Positions 11,138-22,526 of a stretch of DNA of 64,000 bases are shown piece by piece. The notes under the pieces are model-generated. The model made no database searches. It had not been told where the DNA came from and saw nothing but the letters and a program-made list of their open reading frames with translations. How positions within the stretch are numbered: the first letter of the stretch is position 1; the number at the start of each line of letters is the position of its first letter. The stretch spans positions 63,459,060-63,523,059 of the forward strand of contig CM069447.1 in the NCBI GenBank assembly GCA_035610835.1. The letters run 5' to 3'. Source of the stretch: Ophiura sarsii (Eukaryota > Echinodermata > Ophiuroidea > Amphilepidida > Ophiuridae). The position numbers were made by a program, and so were the translations under genes.

Positions 11138-11221
11138 AAGTTGCGCAACTCAGACAATGTAAGGCAAGTGCAACATTGGAAGTTGCGCAACTCAGACAAT
11201 GTAAGGCAAGTGCAACATTGG
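11138..11221. repeat. 42-bp perfect tandem duplication
   Basis: Two adjacent identical 42-bp units beginning AAGTTGCGCAACTCAGACA and ending GCAACATTGG, at 11138-11179 and 11180-11221. GTTGCGCAAC inside each is palindromic. Confidence 0.9.
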
Positions 11222-11289
11222 GAAACTTGAAAAAAGTGTACATTTTGTGCAACCTCTTAAAAATGTCATGGAATTCTGGGCAACTCCGT

Positions 11290-12235
11290 GCAATTTTAAT
11301 TAATGAAGCAGCAGAGCAGATCATACCAGTCAGGAAAAGGTCTCATAAAACCCGTTCTCTATCAACAGGACGTCACTGAGGGGAAGAGAGCTGAGTACAG
11401 GAAGGCAAAGCAAGGACTTGATGAAGCCTACAATCTAGCCATAGTAGAAGACCTGGACAGCAAGATCAAGGAAGTAGAAGCAGCACATTCCAATTGCAAG
11501 CATGCTTTAAGCTGGAGGCTTATCAATGAGATCACTGGTAGAATAACATCCACCAAAGGTCAGCTCAGAAAAACTCAGAAAGATCGGGTCACAAACTGGT
11601 ATAACCACTTCAAAAACCTTCTGGGGAGCCCACCAGACATCAGTAATGAGGATGAGGATGAGGAAATCACACCAATTCTAGAAGATCTGGAAATTAAAAC
11701 CGGGCCTTTTGATCAGGAAGAATATGATAAAGCTAAAAAGTCACTGGTAGAAGGAAAAAGCAGTGGTGAAGACAATATCCCACCTGAAGTTCTGAAAAGA
11801 TGCGACCTTGACGACATTGTGTTAAACTTCTGCAATGAAGCATTACTGAAAGGGAAAAAACCAAGCCAATGGTCTGTGCTCAACATTGTTCCAATACCAA
11901 AATCAGGGAACCTTAGCCTAGGAGGCAAATACCGAGGTATCAGCCTAAGTTCTATTGTTGTCAAAACATACCACAGAATGATCCTAAACAGAATCAGACC
12001 AGAGCTGGATCAGCATTTGAGAACCAATCAAAACGGCTTCAGGGTCGGAAGGACGACAGCGGGCCACATACTGGCACTGAGAAGGAGGCTCATAGAAGGA
12101 GTTAACCTAGCAGCAGTAATCACCTACATTGATTTCAGAAAGGCCTTCGACACAATCCACCGTGGAAAAATGCTGAAAATTCTGCGAGCTTGTGGAATAC
12201 CAAAACAGGTCGTTGAAGCAATCGGAGGAATGGGA
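11290..12235 (+). pseudogene. Non-LTR retrotransposon (LINE) ORF2 fragment, reverse transcriptase N-terminal half
   Basis: Would copy LINE RNA at a nicked target. The main open frame is 11303-12307, but similarity to LINE proteins seems to begin in another frame near 11290 (EAAEQIIPVRKRSHK), so a frameshift lies near 11375. The order seen is the linker region (WRLINEITGR), RT motif 0/1 (VEGKSSGEDNIPPEVLK), motif 2 (IPIPKSGN, YRGISLSS), QNGFR and motif A YIDFRKAFDTIH. Motif C (FADD) and everything downstream, plus the endonuclease, are missing. The frame runs into a G-rich junction at about 12230-12247 and then a foldback element, so the last 25 residues are not LINE. Clade not resolved between CR1/L2- and RTE-like groups. 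Confidence 0.85.
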
Positions 12236-12278
12236 GGGAGGGGGGGGAGTCATTATTATCACAAAATACATCAAGTCA

Positions 12279-13065
12279 TAGTAGAGTCATTATCTTGGAT
12301 TCCGTGACCATTTTCTTCCTACCTTAGTTTCTTAGTGAATTTGTCAACTAGAACCATTTTAAAAGAAAAATGAGCTCCCAGGCATTTCTCAAAAGAGACG
12401 GGAACGTTCTTTTATAGCGCAAATTCCAAAATGGCTGCCATACAGGGGGCCCAACAAATTCAAATGGCTTTAATTAAGCTAAAAAGCATACCAAATTGTT
12501 CGGCGGAGCACAAGGATTCCGAAAAAGTATAGTTTGCTCTACTTCTGATGTTTGGTTAACGAGTTATCGGGTAAAACGTAAAAAGGTCATTGACCTTTAC
12601 ATATGTGGTCAAAATTTAAACTTGCTCCGATTTTGAAAAACAATATCTCATATTGTTCGTATGATCACATGGATTCCAGAAATAGTTTTTTTTTACCACC
12701 GGGAATATTTTGGGTAGGTCAAAAGGTCAAGGTATACTGACCTATATAGAATCTGACCTTTTGACCCTTGCAACAGACACTCTAGGTGGTAAAAACTACT
12801 ATTTCTGGAATCCTTGCAATCAGACGGACAATTTAAGATATCATTTTTCAATATGAGAGCTTTATTTAGCTTAATTAAAGCCATTTAAATTTGTGGGCCC
12901 CTGTATGGCAGCCATTTTGGAATTTGCGCTATAAAGAATGTTCCCGTCACTTTTGAGAAATGCATGGGAGCTCATTTTCTTTTAAAATGGTTCTAGTTGA
13001 CAAATTCACTAAGAAACTCAGGTAGGAAGAAAATGGTCACGGAATCCAAGATAATGATTCTACTA
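12279..13065. mobile_element. 787-bp foldback element interrupting the LINE
   Basis: TAGTAGAGTCATTATCTTGG at the left is mirrored by CCAAGATAATGATTCTACTA at the right. The arms run about 205 bp with few mismatches, including AAAATGGCTGCCATACAGGG and its mirror. Central blocks are also partly mirrored. The arms' inner parts recur diverged at 56290-56470 inside another TTAA element. Target duplication not clear. Confidence 0.7.
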
Positions 13066-13079
13066 GTCAGGACTTACAA

Positions 13080-14062
13080 ATCCCCCTGGCTGGAAGATTC
13101 ACCTAAATGGGGTTAAAGGTCACATACGGGTCATTACAGGTCAATATGGATATACCCTATGAGTTATCTGAAATCCCTTTACCCAAAGATTATTATCAGT
13201 TGAGATTGAAGTCTAACTTTTTATATGAGAGAGAGGCCCGTAACGTTTTGACAAAAAAGGGTCGAAGGTCATGTAGGGGTCATTACAGGTCATATCAAAG
13301 TTTGACTTTTCATATGAGAGCCCTAAAAAGTAATAAGTGCAGTTTAAAGTGTTGACAAAATGGGGTTAAAGATCATGAAGGGTCATTATACTTCAATCAG
13401 TGTACACCCATGAGCATTTTAAGTCTCCTTACATAAATATTATTGTCACCAAGTTTGGCCAAATTCAAGCCTGTCTTTACATGAAAGCCCTAAAAAGCAA
13501 TCAGTGTTAACGTGTTGACAACATTTGGGTCGAAGGTCATGTAGGGGTAATTAGAGGTCATTCCATGAACACCCATAAGCACCTCAAGCTCTCTTACCCA
13601 AAGAATATTGTCACCAAGTATTGGCAAAATGGGAGTCAAAGGTCATGTAGGGGTCATTAGATGGTCAATCTATGTACATCCAATGAGCATCTGGAGTCCC
13701 ATTTACCCAAAGATTATTGATACCACGTATGGTCAAAATTTAAATCTGACTTTTCATATGAGAGCACTGGACAACAGACCGAACCTAACCAAAAAGGCTA
13801 TAAAGTATTGGCAAAATGAGGTCAAAGGTCATGTAGGGGTCATAAGGTAAATCTTTGAACACCTTACAAGTATCTGAAGTCCCCTTTACCCAAAGATTAT
13901 TGTTACAAAGTAGGCCTATAGTTGTGATTGAAATCTGACTTTTTATATGAGAGTACTGAACAGGCCGAACCTAACCAAAAGGGAACACCCCCACGGACGG
14001 ACACCCCGACACACAATACATAATTACAATATCCCCCTCCGGCTTTTCAAGCCAGGGGGATA
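13080..14062 (+). repeat. Tandem array rich in AGGTCA half-sites, with terminal hairpin
   Basis: About six units of 110-190 bp carry GTCATGTAGGGGTCATTA, a TTACCCAAAGATTATT block and a TTTTCATATGAGAGC block. The array ends with a hairpin, CCCCCTCCGGCTTTTCAAGCC plus AGGGGGATAAAAA, near 14030-14062. A related hairpin ends the 18840-19623 array. It may be the 3' part of a dispersed retroelement or Helitron-like repeat; no ORF supports either. Confidence 0.6.
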
Positions 14063-14474
14063 AAAAAGAAAATGAAAATTAGAAAAATAAATTAAAATGT
14101 GTTAGCCCGAAGAATAGGATTTTTCCCTGTGGCCTCACTAAGTTAAAAGGTATTTCTAATACCTACCAATGTGGTGTAGCTAAGGATCTTCAAATGTATT
14201 ATTTTGCTGGGTTTTTTTTTTATTGGGAGGGGGGTTCAAGAGGGGGGAAATGCGCAGCCTGTGATCAGAGAGGGACAGACTTATTTAATTTTGGTTAATA
14301 TCCATGATTTGCCATTTCTTTTCTTTTATGAGGCGCAGGCATCAGGGGAGGGGTGAGCCTTCTGGAGGGGGGTGGGGGGGGGGGGGGCTACTCCTCTCTT
14401 GTAACGCCCTGTTTGCAATCAAACAAAAATACATTAGAATTCTTGCAAATATTGACCAAAATGGAACCACACAT

Positions 14475-14810
14475 TTCAAAGGGGCATTAAGAATGTGGTG
14501 GAGGCAGCATCCTCAATTACAAAAATATATGATAAAAACTGGGATTTGTATATTCTTACAATTTTCATACATGTATGAACTTACACCTATTGTACAACAA
14601 AATGTCAATTCAAAAATGCTGGTAGAGCCGCAACCAGCATTTTACATGGTTAAGGGTGGTATTCCAACATATTTAAAACATTGTTTTAATCAGGTCTTGC
14701 TGGTTTTTTTAGTAGAAACAACAATAATGGCAATTTTTAATGTTCATCTTGAATTCTGAAGTAAATTAATTGAAATTAAAATAAAATCAACATGACATGT
14801 GTCCCTTTAA
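14475..14810. mobile_element. TTAA MITE, family E, inverted
   Basis: Left end TTCAAAGGGGCATTAAGA has TTAA decayed to TTCA; right end is GACATGTGTCCCTTTAA. It carries the AAAAATGCTGGT / ACCAGCATTTT hairpin at about 14615-14645. The ORF covering it is spurious. Confidence 0.7.
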
Positions 14811-14927
14811 GTATTCAAGTTTTTTTAAATCACATTTGTGATTGAAGATTCGTTGACAATGGACATTTGCTATGTAAAAAAATTCAGAGGAAAATGTTCA
14901 TCAGTGAGTGTGATATCAAACACGCTT

Positions 14928-15618
14928 TTTGTACAATGTCCCAAATATTGGGTCTAAAATTGGGAGAGCTGATAACCCTCTAAAGCAAACCACATTATTC
15001 ATACATATTTAATAATAAAATAAAATGTATACCTGATTTCAATCTGAGAAAAAAAATGTACAGGCCACCAGGCTTAAATTCTTAAATTGACCATATTATG
15101 GATTTTGTACAATGTCCCAAATATTGGGTCTAAAATCTGGAGAGCTGATAACCCTCTAAAGCAAACCACATTTTTTATACATATTTAATAATAAAATAAA
15201 ATGTATACCTGATTTCAAACTGAGAAAAAAATGTACAGGCCCATCCCCGTCAGACACTTTTGCCCAAGGGGGGGGGGGGGGGGGGGCGTTTTCACGATTT
15301 TTTACCGGAAGCAGTGGCGTAGCTAGGGTTTTTTTTCGTAAAAGGTTGCCCCAAATTTTTTCCAAGTCAGTCACCTCGTGAATTTCACGTAAGTGGGGGG
15401 GGGGGGGGGGGGGGGGTGAAGTCAAAAGATTTCGCACGGACACAAAATTTCGCAATCCAAAAAGCACTGTAGTCAATGTTTTATGAGTAGTTTTACTCTC
15501 ATTGATATTTGAAACTAAGAAAAACACAATTTGCAATTCGCCCCCCCCCCCCCCCCCCCCCCCCCCATCTGACGGGCCTGAGGCCACTAGGCTTAAATTC
15601 TTAAATTGACCGTATTAT
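14928..15618. repeat. 175-bp tandem duplication, second unit interrupted by a GC-ended insertion
   Basis: The unit from TTTTGTACAATGTCCCAAAT to TTAAATTGACCATATTATGG occurs at about 14928-15102. It starts again at about 15103, is broken near 15240 and resumes at about 15579. The uninterrupted first unit serves as the empty site. Confidence 0.75.
15236..15580. mobile_element. Inserted element with CAGGCCC/GGGCCTG ends and three long homopolymers
   Basis: Left end CAGGCCCATCCCCGTCAGA and right end TCTGACGGGCCTG are inverted, and AGGCC may be a 5-bp target duplication. Inside are runs of 19 G (15268-15286), 22 G (15395-15416) and 26 C (15541-15566), plus the phrase GGCGTAGCTAGGG that recurs at 24530 and 30815. 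A 143-residue ORF over it is an artefact of the homopolymers. Confidence 0.55.
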
Positions 15619-16285
15619 GGAAAGGTTGGTGTCTTAGTTGTTTACCCAAAGATATATGCTAGGGGACCCATGTCCCCAAGGACTTTTAAACCTGCAAGAC
15701 AAAAACCAAGTCCACAAAAGCGAAATTATGCACATAGGATGATACTGAACATACTATATACATATCCCAACAGATATAGCCGTTCCTAGGGACGTATAAT
15801 GCCAATGACAGAAATACATCCGCACAAGAAAATGTCAGTTTTTAAGTCTTTTTAGTTTGAAGTGACTTGGATTTTGTCCATCAAGCAAGCTAATCCCTGT
15901 CTCCTTTTCTTGTGCATGTTGAGGGTTGAGCCCCAGAAGGCCGTAACTCAAGAAATGCTATTTTGAGATAATCAACTTTCAAATATTTGGGACTCATTAC
16001 AATACACTGTAGAAACCAACTTATAACTCTAATTTTAGTCAAATTAAGAGTGTTTATGAGTTATCTCTTCATGGTTCTGAAAATCTAGGTTATGGATTAT
16101 TTTTGTACCAAAATATCAATTTGCCCAAAAATTGAGTTACGGCCTTCTGGCGCTCAACCCTCGATATGTGTCGTTAAATTATAGCTTTGTGTAGCGATAT
16201 TATTTAAACATTTCCAGTTTCAACATTATGCTTTCTAATAATTACATTGTTGTAGCTTTTTAAAATTTAATAATTACAATTAATG
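15619..16285. other. Unannotated spacer with a weak inverted phrase
   Basis: GAGGGTTGAGCCCCAGAAGG near 15920 is mirrored by CTTCTGGCGCTCAACCCTC near 16145. GTAACTCAA/TTGAGTTAC is adjacent, so a foldback element of about 240 bp (15920-16165) is likely. No gene seen. Confidence 0.45.
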
Positions 16286-16500
16286 TTAACCCCCTGGGGT
16301 CTACCTGTCTATATCTTACAGTGGTTCTGATTGGTTTATTACAAGATGAACTCATATGAATAGCCAATTAAATGCAGCTTGTAAAATGTTTCACTCCCCT
16401 CTTTATCAGGGATAAAATCATTCTAACACTGTCTCTGATTGGTGCAATAAATGATGTATCCATCTTTCTGACCAATCGGCCGGTAGTTCTCAGGGGTTAA
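16286..16500. mobile_element. TTAA MITE, family L
   Basis: TTAACCCCCTGGGGTCTACC and the mirrored GGTAGTTCTCAGGGGTTAA, with TTAA at 16286-16289 and 16497-16500. The interior shares CAATCAGAGACA-type words with a copy near 47968 and a fragment at 28733-28813. Confidence 0.7.
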
Positions 16501-16662
16501 CTATTTATACTTATTTGTAACAGAACAATTAACACCTGCATCAGCATGGTCAAGAAGATTTATGAAAGTTTAGACAAACAAACCATAGTTTTTTTAATCT
16601 GATTGGATATTTGTTGAGATTGCACGATAAGACTTTTTCTAGTCAATCTAAGAATAAAAATC

Positions 16663-17062
16663 TTAAAGGGACATTAAGAGGGGTTGACATTTTTTATTTA
16701 TTTTTTATTTACTTCAGAATTTAAGATGAACATTAAAAATTACCATTATTGTTGTTTCTACTAACAAAAATACAGCGAAACTTGATTAAAACAATACCAT
16801 CGCTATTTATTGAAAAACTCCCTCTATGCAAATATGGTTCGCGATATGTATTACGCGTGCTGCAGGGGGATACTCTCTGACGTAAAATGCTAATCTAGCG
16901 GAGATCAGCATTTTTGAATCGATGTTTTGTTGTACAAAGAGGGCTGATTTTTCTTAATCCTTATAGGTGTAAGTTCGTACATGTAATACAATTGTAAAAA
17001 TATACAAATCCCAGTTTTTATCATATATTTTTGTAATTGAGGGCGCTGCCTCCACCCCTTTA
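16663..17062. mobile_element. TTAA MITE, family E
   Basis: TTAAAGGGACATTAAGAGG to CTCCACCCCTTTAA. It contains the AAAATGCT...AGCATTTT hairpin near 16886-16916 and the block GAGGGCTGATTTTTC. Confidence 0.75.
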
Positions 17063-17366
17063 ACCAAACGCACAATCCCTTGAATACAAATTGCTTAATA
17101 TCAAAACAATTCCTCTGACTCAATAACAATTATTCTCATCCTTCTTTTTGTAATTTTTCCTGGTGGACTTTAGATTTTGACCGGTGGACTTAAATAGACT
17201 TAACCACGCTGTCAACTTTTGAGAATTGCTGCCCCAAGGGGGAGGGCGATATGCCACTGGTAGTGACTACAATTCACCGCATAACATGAAGAACCTTTAG
17301 CAGCACCCTAAATGGACTGTTGAAAGATTATTGTTGTCTCTTATTAGCAGGTATCAAAACTAATGC

Positions 17367-17557
17367 TATAGTCTATTTGGCCATCAAGAGACAGTGACGT
17401 AACTACATATTCTAGTAATTGCAGCACATAACGCGCGCGCCTTCTCGAGTCGCTGGCGTATACACACGAGCGTTGAAAGACAGAAGATACATACGCGTGC
17501 GTAAATGCTGCGCCTATTAAGTTACATCACTGTCCAGAGGAAGCCAAATAGAGTATA
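17367..17557. mobile_element. Short CpG-containing MITE with TATAGTC ends
   Basis: TATAGTCTATTTGGC and CAGTGACGTAACT at the left mirror GTTACATCACTG and GCCAAATAGAGTATA at the right. The interior is richer in CpG than its surroundings. It resembles 48412-48658 in its termini. Confidence 0.6.
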
Positions 17558-17664
17558 GATTGAGCTGCATGTAAACAGGTTTTCATGAAGCATAAGCAGC
17601 CCCCCATTTAACGACCCTCTGCCGCATCCCCTAAAATTTGCCAAGTGCCCCATAGAATACGTGT

Positions 17665-18048
17665 ATTAAAGGCATATTATGTGATCTTTTCCAGAGAGCG
17701 CCCTCTATTCATGATTTTTTTTAGAAAGTAGATTTTCTTGCAGATTTACATTTCTGATCATAAATCGTATATACATTCCAAGTTACAGAGCGATACGATT
17801 CCTAATTACCTCAAAATCATGGTTTTAGAGTGAATTTAGACTAGAATAAAATAAGTTGTTGGATATCCGACAGTTTATTTTCACTCTAAAACCATGATTT
17901 TGAAGTAATTAAGAATCATATCGCCCTTGTAACTTGGAATGTATGTACAATTTATGTTCAGAAATGTAAATCTGAAAGAAAATCTGCTTTCAATTTTGTT
18001 TTCGATGTTGAGGGCGTTCCATGGAAAGATCACATAATATACCTTTAA
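17665..18048. mobile_element. TTAA MITE, family B
   Basis: TTAAAGGCATATTATGTGATC at the left and GATCACATAATATACCTTTAA at the right. The two arms (AGAGAGCGCCCTCTATTC versus TGAGGGCGTTCCATGGA) are homologous but fixed as two versions. They fold around TCTAAAACCATGATTTTG in the middle. Six copies in the window. Confidence 0.85.
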
Positions 18049-18109
18049 ATGTGTCCATGTTTTTCCCTATTTATTCTGATGTTAATCCACCACCATTGCA
18101 GTTTGCACT

Positions 18110-18319
18110 TCAACACTTTCCACGCAGCTATTGGTTTTACCATCAAACAGATTTACATGGTATACTGAACCAATACTAGGCATGTCTGTACTTATTTTAA
18201 TGTATTTCTCATGGTGATTAAAAAAATGTTAATGAAATTCAATAAATTTGACATTTTTGAAACATTGCGTGACATTTTGGAATGTCGTCTGCCAACGACT
18301 GTTGCGTGGAAAGTGTTAA
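18110..18319. mobile_element. TTAA MITE, family F, inverted
   Basis: TTCAACACTTTCCACGCAGC to GCGTGGAAAGTGTTAA. The right half of this copy is the source of the 175-bp tandem array that follows. Confidence 0.65.
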
Positions 18320-18700
18320 GTCGACACATCAATAAATGTGTTGCTTATATTCCAAGACAATGCCACTTATTTTAATGTATTTCTTATGGTGATTAAAAAA
18401 ATGTTAATGTGATTCAATAATGTTGACATTTTTGAAACATTACGTGACATTTTGGAATGTCGTCTGCCAACGACTGTTGCGTGGAAAGTGTTAAGTCGAC
18501 ACATCAATAAATGTGTTGCTTATATTCCAAGACAATGCCACTTATTTTAATGTATTTCTCATGGTGATTAAAAAAATGTTAATGTGATTCAATAATTTTG
18601 ACATTTTTGAAACATTGTGCGACATTTTGGAATGTCGTCTGCCAACGACTGTTGCATGGAAAGTGTTAAGTCGACACATCAATAAATGCAAGACAATGCC
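18191..18700. repeat. 175-bp tandem array built from half a family F MITE plus flank
   Basis: Units start at 18191, 18366 and 18541 (CTTATTTTAATGTATTTCTY). Each holds the inner half of family F up to GTGTTAA, then GTCGACACATCAATAAATG and about 30 bp of flank. The third copy lacks part of the flank. Units are nearly identical, so the amplification is recent. Confidence 0.85.
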
Positions 18701-18839
18701 CCATAATGCATTCTCCAGTGCTTGGCCATTTAACACATTAATAAATCTGTGTACCTAAAATCTCATGAATCTTAGCAATTTTGGACATTTTTTATTGGTC
18801 AAAATTAATGCCAAAAATACTGCAAGTCGTGCTGGGAGA

Positions 18840-19623
18840 TCAACTAAATGAGGTCAAAGGTCACATAGGGGTCATGTTCCCCCATTGTTCATATTTCTTT
18901 TCTCGAAGTTTGACATCAATCGGGCAACTTTTACGATTTGACCTCTGGATGACCTTTGACCTCAGATGACCTCCAATTATTTTTTGACATGTTCCCCCGG
19001 TGTTCATTGCACAGTTTAACCCCTTGTTGACCTTTGATGACCTCTAATGACTGTTGACCTCGGAAGACCTCTAATTAATTTTAGACATGTTCACCCGGTG
19101 TTCACGTTTCTTTTCTCCAAGTTTCACGTCAATCGGGCAACTTTTACGATTTGACCTCCGGATGAGCTTTGACCTCAGATGACCTCTAATTATTTTTTGA
19201 CATGTCCCCTCGGTGTTCATTGCACGATTTAACCCCATGTTGACTTTTGACCTTGGATGACCTCTAATGACCGTTGACCTTGGATGACCTCTAATTAGTT
19301 TTAGACATGTTCACCCCATGTTCATGTTTCTTTACTCCAAGTTTGAAGTCAATCGGGCAACTTTTACGATTTTACCCCTGTATGACCTTTGACCTCTGAT
19401 GACCTATGCAAATTAGACCCCCAAAAAGCAGCCACAGCTTTTGACCATGGCCTACCTATCGCTGAAGGTTTGAAGTCAATCCGTCCATTCGTTCAAAAGA
19501 TACAGCATTCGGAAAAAAGGCTAACCAAAAGGCACATACGGACGCACCCCCACCCCTACATTCATACATACACACATTGACATGATGACAAAATCCCCTT
19601 CTGGTTTTACAAACCAGGGGGAT
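18840..19623. repeat. About 218-bp tandem units rich in TGACCT motifs, ending in a hairpin
   Basis: The block CAATCGGGCAACTTTTACGA occurs near 18918, 19131 and 19354. It is surrounded by TGACCTTTGACCTC and GATGACCTCTAATTA. The end carries CCCCTTCTGGTTTTACAAACC plus AGGGGGATAAAAA, like the end at 14062. Confidence 0.7.
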
Positions 19624-19975
19624 AAAAATGGATTCTCTGACCCAAATCCCATCTAAAAATGTATACTTTTATATGCATTTGATTAAGTTCAATAATTACA
19701 GAACTCACAAAATTCTAAAAAAACTTCCTTAAGTCCCCCCTTAAAATAGCTGCCGGATGTTTAACATGATTGATTGAAGAACTGTAAAAGTCATTTTGTA
19801 TGTATGTAAGGAAGCTCGATCAAAATCATGAAAATAAAAACAAGTAAAATTGTTCAAAATGAGCGGCAATTTCTTTTGGGAATTAGTTTTAAAATTAAAT
19901 GAATAGACATTGTTAAAGAATAGATAATACATAAATATATAAATAATGTAAACATCCTATCTAGAGCTTAACAGG
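19624..19975. other. Spacer with a family C fragment
   Basis: CTTCCTTAAGTCCCCCCTTAA at about 19724-19744, preceded by TATACTTTTATATGCATTTG, is the right terminus of a truncated family C TTAA MITE. Nothing else recognised. Confidence 0.5.
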
Positions 19976-20062
19976 TTCGCCGGCGGACAAGTTTAAGACT
20001 GTTAAACTTTCGTCAGGATTAGCTCTATGCTTTTTCAGGACCAAATTATTATAATATAATAA
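19976..20062 (-). repeat. Dispersed motif with CTGANGA/GAAA-like words, possible Penelope-like element tail
   Basis: On the minus strand, TTGGTCCTGAAAAAGC is followed by AGAGCTAATCCTGACGAAAG and then GTTAAACTGTC-like text. The same segment occurs at 35790-35875. The words CTGAAGA...GACGAAA resemble hammerhead cores known from Penelope-like elements, but the full fold could not be confirmed by eye. Confidence 0.3.
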
Positions 20063-20102
20063 TCTATCTTACAATCCTATCTAGATTAATCTATTTAATA
20101 TA

Positions 20103-20706
20103 TGAAGAGCTTTGTTGCAAAAGGGCTCTGGTGCATTTTTTTCAAAAATGAGTTTGATATAGAATTGTATAGGGAAAAATCAGATGTTTCAAGGAAACAA
20201 AGTCATTTTTTTCAAAAAGACCTACATCTCATTGTAAACAGTCATTGAAATGGTTGTTTTGTTGCAAAAGGGCCTGTATCCAGAATTAAATCGGGATACA
20301 GGCCCTTTTGCAACAAGGTCTTTTTGTAGGTCTTTTTGAAAAAAATGACTTCATTTCCTTGAAACATGATTGTGACGTATACATTTCTATATCAAACTTA
20401 TTTTTTTTAAATGATTAAAATAAATGATTTTTTTTGTGTGGTATTTTTTCTCTATGTACAAACAGATGGAGTTTTGTTGCAAAAGGGCCTACATCCAAAT
20501 TTAAAAAAAAATGTAAACATGATTTTAAAAAAATTGAAAACTAGCGCACTTGAAATTTATTTCAATTTAAATTAGTATGTAGTGTACCTCTTTCATAATC
20601 CATTCAGTTTTTCAATTGCTCAACTTGAATATTTAGAAACAGTTTTTTGACTTTTTCTCAATAAGAGCCAAAGTGGATGCAGGCCCTTTTGCAAAAAACC
20701 TCTTCA
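20103..20706. mobile_element. TA-flanked MITE with repeated GCAAAAGGGCCT termini
   Basis: TGAAGAGCTTTGTTGC plus AAAAGGGC at the left and GCCCTTTTGC...CTCTTCA at the right, with TA at 20101-20102 and 20707-20708. TTTGTTGCAAAAGGGCCT also recurs inside in both orientations (near 20260, 20300, 20474). The flanks share CCTATCTA and ATCTATTTAATAT, so it sits in a small direct repeat. Confidence 0.75.
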
Positions 20707-21160
20707 TATTGGTAATTAATCGAAAATCCTATCTACATGTATCTATTTAATATATTTGTAATTAATCAAATGAAGCATGTTTCTTTGAGCGCCCATTCCT
20801 TTTTAAAGGAATCTTTATTACATCTATCAAGTTTACCAAAGACTCCTGACTGAGGCATTCAGTTGAGTAATAGAAGTATAGATAGCAGCCCCTACTGGCT
20901 GAGACATGGCATCAGGCTAGGTCAAAACTCCAAGCAAATCAGATTATATATCATTGCAAATAACAGAAACACAAAGGAAGCCAAATAAATCCTTCATATT
21001 TAACACAAAGACATTTTTATAGAAATTCAAAAATGAATGCGAAATTATGAACTTGATTTGCATGGATACAGACAGGTTGCTATATATAATTACATCAACA
21101 TTTGTGTTGTGGTGGTTTTTTAGATTGTATAGTGAAAATTGCTCTATTCTGAGAAGTGTA

Positions 21161-21512
21161 TTAAAGGTAGATGACCCGATCACATTTTCGTAACACAGAA
21201 TTATTTCAAACATACGGAGATTTTCATATCATATGAAAGCTCGTATTTTTCTCATCATCATACTGAAATTTGACGGCCTAAATCGGTATAATTACGGAGA
21301 AATCGATGAAATAACGTCGAATTACCGCGAATGGTGGTAACCACCGATATAGTTTGTGTACTACTCAATGGTACAGTTCACAGCATCTTGTGCGTCTAAA
21401 ATAAGAACCATTAGAGCTATGCAACTCAAACTTTGGAACACAACTTTTTTAAGGATGATTTTTCATGTAGAATAGAAAACTTCAAGTTGAAAATCGGAAC
21501 ATCTACCTTTAA
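21161..21512. mobile_element. TTAA MITE, family A
   Basis: TTAAAGGTAGATGACCCGATC to GGAACATCTACCTTTAA. Four copies in the window (also 40459, 46755 inverted, 49927 diverged). The interior shares TGGTTAACCACC and TTTGTGTAC words. Confidence 0.85.
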
Positions 21513-22082
21513 GATAGAAGCGAATCCCTTGATCATTTATATATGCGATGTCACCTGTAACGTACAGCAGCCAAGCAAACACAAGCTTGCCTGCCGGGAT
21601 GAGCGCACAATTGCTGTTAAACAAAAGCTTGCCTGCCGGTTTATGCGCGCACATTGCCGGCCAATCATAAAGATCGTCTTTTCGCCTGACGATTGGACAA
21701 AATGACCGTATGGGATTGTCCATGAAACTCAGAGTAGCGATAATATTCCGGTATTGAGCACTTTGTTCAATGGCTTGAGTCTAACCAGAAACGGTTGTCA
21801 ATACATATATCTAGTACACGAAATTGAGGCAACAAATACAAAGAAAGTGCTCGATGGTTTTTAAGAGCGCAGCCAAAAGTGCTCATGTTTGCCCATGCAT
21901 TTCTAAGTGCCAACTTATAACGTAACGTATTATATCTTGTATTGTGTCATTACCATCCACCATTCTACCTGACGAGTGCAACACGACAAGACGTGTTGTA
22001 CGAAACTACGTAGTAGTAGAGACAGCAGTGATGCTACCAAATATTTGTTGATTCCAACAAACCTGTACTATATATATATATC
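21513..22082. other. Unannotated spacer
   Basis: GCTTGCCTGCCGG occurs twice about 45 bp apart near 21586 and 21628. ORFs on both strands here overlap the family A end and look accidental. Confidence 0.4.
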
Positions 22083-22084
22083 TA

Positions 22085-22526
22085 CACTCGTCAAAAGAAG
22101 TTCCTGGACACTCATGGAAGTTCAAATATTTCACATAAATATTTAATATAAATTAAACAATTGCATGTCAAAATAAGCAGACAATAATTCTCTATCATGT
22201 CTGTATGAAATTAAGATGTACGCATTCATGCATGGCTGAGCACATTCATTAAGCAATGGTAAGGTGCGTAAAAGGAAATTGCAAGAAATGAGCATTTACA
22301 GTCATTTGAATGGAGGAATTATCCAATTGTGTGCAATCTTCTTGCCATTGTCAAGTGAATGGGATCTGCCATGCATGAGTGATCATGTCTAAATTCCATG
22401 TTAAGCTGTTAGGGGATTACTTTCTGCTTATTTTGATATACAATTATATATATATAATTATATATATAATTATATATATTCTATTAAATATTAATTTAAG
22501 TGTCCAGGAACTTCTTTTGACGAGTG
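22085..22526. mobile_element. Tc1/mariner-like MITE, 442 bp
   Basis: Left CACTCGTCAAAAGAAGTTCC continues TGGACACT. The right end is its near-exact reverse complement, ending GACGAGTG. TA duplications are at 22083-22084 and 22527-22528. The interior has ATTATATATATAAT microsatellite and no ORF. Confidence 0.88.

Noticed and set aside
11303..12307. Intact LINE gene
   Set aside because: Lacks endonuclease, motif C and everything after motif A; a frameshift lies near the start and the last residues come from a different repeat.
15156..15587. 143-residue Gly/Pro-rich ORF on the minus strand
   Set aside because: Produced by translating G and C homopolymers inside a repeat; no domain.
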